A program made the translations under genes and the position numbers. A model generated the notes under the pieces. That model saw only the letters and a program-made list of their open reading frames with translations. It was not told where the DNA came from and did not search any database. Positions 62,120-64,000 of a stretch of DNA of 64,000 bases are shown piece after piece (the stretch's first letter is position 1; each line of letters starts with the position of its first letter). Origin of the DNA: Dysosmobacter sp. (GTDB taxonomy: Bacteria; Bacillota; Clostridia; Oscillospirales; Oscillospiraceae); contig JAPFEH010000078.1 in NCBI GenBank assembly GCA_026169195.1, forward strand, positions 18,203-82,202, given 5' to 3'.

Positions 62120-63895
62120 ATGATGCAGAATCGTACCCATACCTGCGGAGAGCTGCGTCTTTCCGACGCCGGTAAATCCGTCAAAATCGTCGGCTGGATG
62201 GAAAACGTCCGCGTGGTCTCCGCCAGCCTTGCCTTCATTGTCGTCCGCGATTTCTACGGCACCACACAGGTGGTGGCGGAGACCGAGGACATGGTGAACA
62301 CCTTCAAAGCCATCACCAAGGAATCCACCATTTCTGTGGCAGGCTCCGTTCGGGAGCGGGACAGCAAAAACAGCAAGCTCCCCACCGGCGACATCGAGAT
62401 CGTCCCCGAAACGGTGGAGGTCCTCGGCCGCTGCCGCCACAATGAGCTGCCCTTCCAGATCAATCGCAGCCGGGAGGCCGACGAGACGCTGCGGCTGAAG
62501 TACCGCTATCTGGATCTGCGGAATCCCGAGGTGAAGCATAACATCATCCTGCGGTGCAACGTGGTGTCCGCTCTGCGGCAGGCCATGACCGCGGAGGGCT
62601 TTCTGGAGATCACCACCCCCATTCTGACCGCCTCCTCCCCCGAGGGTGCCCGGGACTATCTGGTGCCCGCACGGAAGCACCCCGGCAAGTTCTACGCCCT
62701 GCCGCAGGCGCCCCAGCAGTTCAAGCAGCTGCTGATGACCTCCGGCTTCGACAAGTATTTCCAGATCGCTCCCTGCTTCCGGGACGAGGACGCCCGCGGC
62801 GACCGCTCTCCCGGCGAATTCTACCAGCTGGATATGGAAATGGCCTTTGCCTCTCAGGAGGATGTGTTCGCCGTGTGCGAAAAGGTCCTGCCTCCCATCT
62901 TCGCCAAGTACGGCAAGTATGACCGTGCCAGCGGCGCGCCCTTCATGCGCATCCCCTATCTGGAAGCCATGGAGAAGTACGGCTCCGACAAGCCGGACCT
63001 GCGCATCGACCTGACGGTGCAGGACGTTACGGACGTGCTCTCCGGCTGCGGCTTCGGCCCCTTCGAGGGCAATCGCGTCAAAGCCGTGGTGGTCAGCGAT
63101 TTCCACGAGACCCGCAAGTTCATCGACAAGACCCTTGCCGATGTGGAGGTGGTCTCCGGCGGCAAGCCCTACTGGTTCCGTCTGGATGAAGCCGGCGAGA
63201 TCGTGGGCGGCATCGCCAAGTTTGTCCAGCCCATCAAGGAGACGGTGGTCTCCGCGCTGAACCTGAAGTCGGGTGACTTCGTGGCCCTCTCCGCCGGCAC
63301 GCTGGGCGCCGCCCAGAAGACCGCCGGCGTGCTGGTCAAGACGCTGGGCGCCGCCGTTCCCGGCCACATGGACCGTGAGCAGTACGCCTTCTGCTGGATC
63401 GTGGACTTCCCCATGTACGAGATCGGCGACGAGTCCGGCGAGCTGGAATTCTGCCACAACCCCTTCTCCATGCCCTCCGGCGGACTGGACGTTCTGCTGA
63501 AAGCCGAGCGGGGTGAGATCGATCCCCTCTCCATCACCGCCGACCAGTACGATCTGGTCTGCAACGGCGTGGAGCTCTCCTCCGGCGCCGTCCGGAACCA
63601 CGACCCCGAAATCATGATCAAGGCGTTCGAGCTGGTCCGTCTGGGCGAGGAGGACGTGAAAGCCAAGTTCCCCGCCATGTACAACGCCTTCACCTACGGC
63701 GCACCCCCCCATGCGGGCATCGCCCCCGGCGTGGACCGCATGGTCATGCTGCTGGCCGGCGAGGATTCCATCCGGGAGATCATCCCCTTCCCCATGAACA
63801 AAAACGCACAGGACATCATGATGGACGCCCCCGGCGAAGTGACCCAGTCCCAGCTGGACGAGCTTCACATCGCTCTGGTAAAGCCTGAGGAATAA
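62120..63895 (+). CDS. aspS: Aspartate--tRNA ligase
   Basis: Class II synthetase charging tRNA-Asp. It has 591 residues: an N-terminal OB-fold anticodon-binding domain (to about 105), motif 2 region FRDEDARGDRSPGEFYQLDM, an inserted GAD-type domain (about 290-420) and motif 3 GVDRMVMLLAGEDSIREIIP. The motif 2 wording (GEFYQLD rather than EFTQID) differs from the Bacillus form. Whether it is discriminating or also charges tRNA-Asn is not clear. It is the last gene of the T-box operon; an IS element follows within 33 bases. Confidence 0.96.
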   Translation: MMQNRTHTCGELRLSDAGKSVKIVGWMENVRVVSASLAFIVVRDFYGTTQVVAETEDMVNTFKAITKESTISVAGSVRERDSKNSKLPTGDIEIVPETVEVLGRCRHNELPFQINRSREADETLRLKYRYLDLRNPEVKHNIILRCNVVSALRQAMTAEGFLEITTPILTASSPEGARDYLVPARKHPGKFYALPQAPQQFKQLLMTSGFDKYFQIAPCFRDEDARGDRSPGEFYQLDMEMAFASQEDVFAVCEKVLPPIFAKYGKYDRASGAPFMRIPYLEAMEKYGSDKPDLRIDLTVQDVTDVLSGCGFGPFEGNRVKAVVVSDFHETRKFIDKTLADVEVVSGGKPYWFRLDEAGEIVGGIAKFVQPIKETVVSALNLKSGDFVALSAGTLGAAQKTAGVLVKTLGAAVPGHMDREQYAFCWIVDFPMYEIGDESGELEFCHNPFSMPSGGLDVLLKAERGEIDPLSITADQYDLVCNGVELSSGAVRNHDPEIMIKAFELVRLGEEDVKAKFPAMYNAFTYGAPPHAGIAPGVDRMVMLLAGEDSIREIIPFPMNKNAQDIMMDAPGEVTQSQLDELHIALVKPEE

Positions 63896-63927
63896 CATCA
63901 TACAAAGAAAAGGATGCGGACATGAAG

Positions 63928-64000
63928 TGACCCCAAAAAGTTAGACAATATTAAAAGTGGAAATTGTTTAAGCGGCTGAAAGGGCTTGTTGTCTGTGAAT
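63928..64000 (-). mobile_element. End of an IS3-type insertion sequence
   Basis: The sequence beginning TGACCCCAAAAAGTTAGACA at 63928 looks like an IS3-family (IS150-like) terminal inverted repeat. It lies 33 bases after the aspS stop. The transposase reads inward from the right, off the window, so only the element's 3' end is present. Confidence 0.7.
63968..64000 (-). CDS. IS3-family transposase OrfB, C-terminal end
   Basis: The last ten residues (IHRQQALSAA) and the stop of a minus-strand reading frame end 40 bases inside the terminal repeat. This matches the tail of many IS3-type OrfB integrase-core transposases, which commonly end after a P-V-Y-R-type motif. Most of the gene lies beyond the window, so activity cannot be judged. 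Confidence 0.5.
   Translation of the reverse strand: MHRQQALSAA

Noticed and set aside
62093..63901. Long open frame opposite aspS
   Set aside because: Antisense shadow of aspS.
1..64000. CRISPR arrays, tRNA or rRNA genes, prophage
   Set aside because: No regularly spaced repeats, tRNA cloverleaf signals, rRNA segments or phage structural genes were seen on reading both strands.

Overview
The window is a dense, high-GC (roughly 60% by eye) segment of a bacterial chromosome. SepF, DivIVA, a YtrA-type GntR regulator, T-box leaders, Soj/Spo0J, a Noc-like ParB, MreC/MreD with a class B PBP, DnaI/DnaD and DUF1836 point to a Gram-positive clostridium. The high GC and the codon use suggest an Oscillospiraceae-like gut organism (Flavonifractor/Oscillibacter type); the genus is inference. 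Three parS sites and several origin-type genes (mnmE, noc, parA, parB, rsmG) suggest an origin-proximal location, although dnaA is not in view. No tRNA, rRNA, CRISPR or prophage was found. The only mobile DNA is the end of an IS3-type element at the right edge.

Layout. 1-3.7 kb (minus): XRE regulator, MBOAT acyltransferase, SGNH-like partner and the start of lepA. 3.8-19.0 kb (minus): a HAD phosphatase, then a 14-gene run read miaB, MBL protein, mutS, CPBP protease, small membrane protein, AEC transporter, mutL, flavoprotein, miaA, hfq, HlyD-like protein, yggS, sepF, divIVA. It joins tRNA ms2i6A modification, mismatch repair, Hfq and division genes between a promoter near 19.07-19.10 kb and a terminator at 4.68-4.71 kb. 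19.2 kb (plus): a lone one-domain EamA protein. 19.7-23.1 kb (minus): T-box(Ile), a zinc-ribbon-like protein and ileS. 23.1-27.4 kb (minus): a Ytr-like operon (26-residue membrane microprotein, GntR, ABC ATPase, ABC permease, amidase) followed by a 56-residue small protein.

27.5-39.8 kb (plus): rpsO with a structured leader, pnp with a long leader foldback, an MBL hydrolase, mnmE, the DUF1836-degV-prmA-BASS operon, noc, a VanW protein and a VTT membrane protein. 39.8-41.7 kb (minus): dnaI and dnaD. 42-51.1 kb (plus): zapA, a U32 peptidase, dut, maf, mreC, mreD, pbp2 and a GH13 amylase. 51.1-53.6 kb: parS sites, parA, parB and a membrane coiled-coil protein. 53.6-58.5 kb: serS, an SLH protein, mscL, rsmG, a minD-like gene and mgsA. 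58.5-63.9 kb: T-box(Asp), hisS, a secreted protein, an SLH/foldase-like protein and aspS, then the IS end.

The most interesting points are: a 28-bp perfect parS palindrome that is also an intrinsic terminator; a tRNA-Asp T-box heading a hisS-to-aspS operon that carries two envelope proteins; a multi-hairpin pnp leader; a membrane microprotein encoded between a regulator and its likely operator; a 14-bp inverted repeat straddling the mnmE -10 box; and a rearranged mre/min neighbourhood with an orphan minD. No wholly new defence or biosynthetic system is evident.
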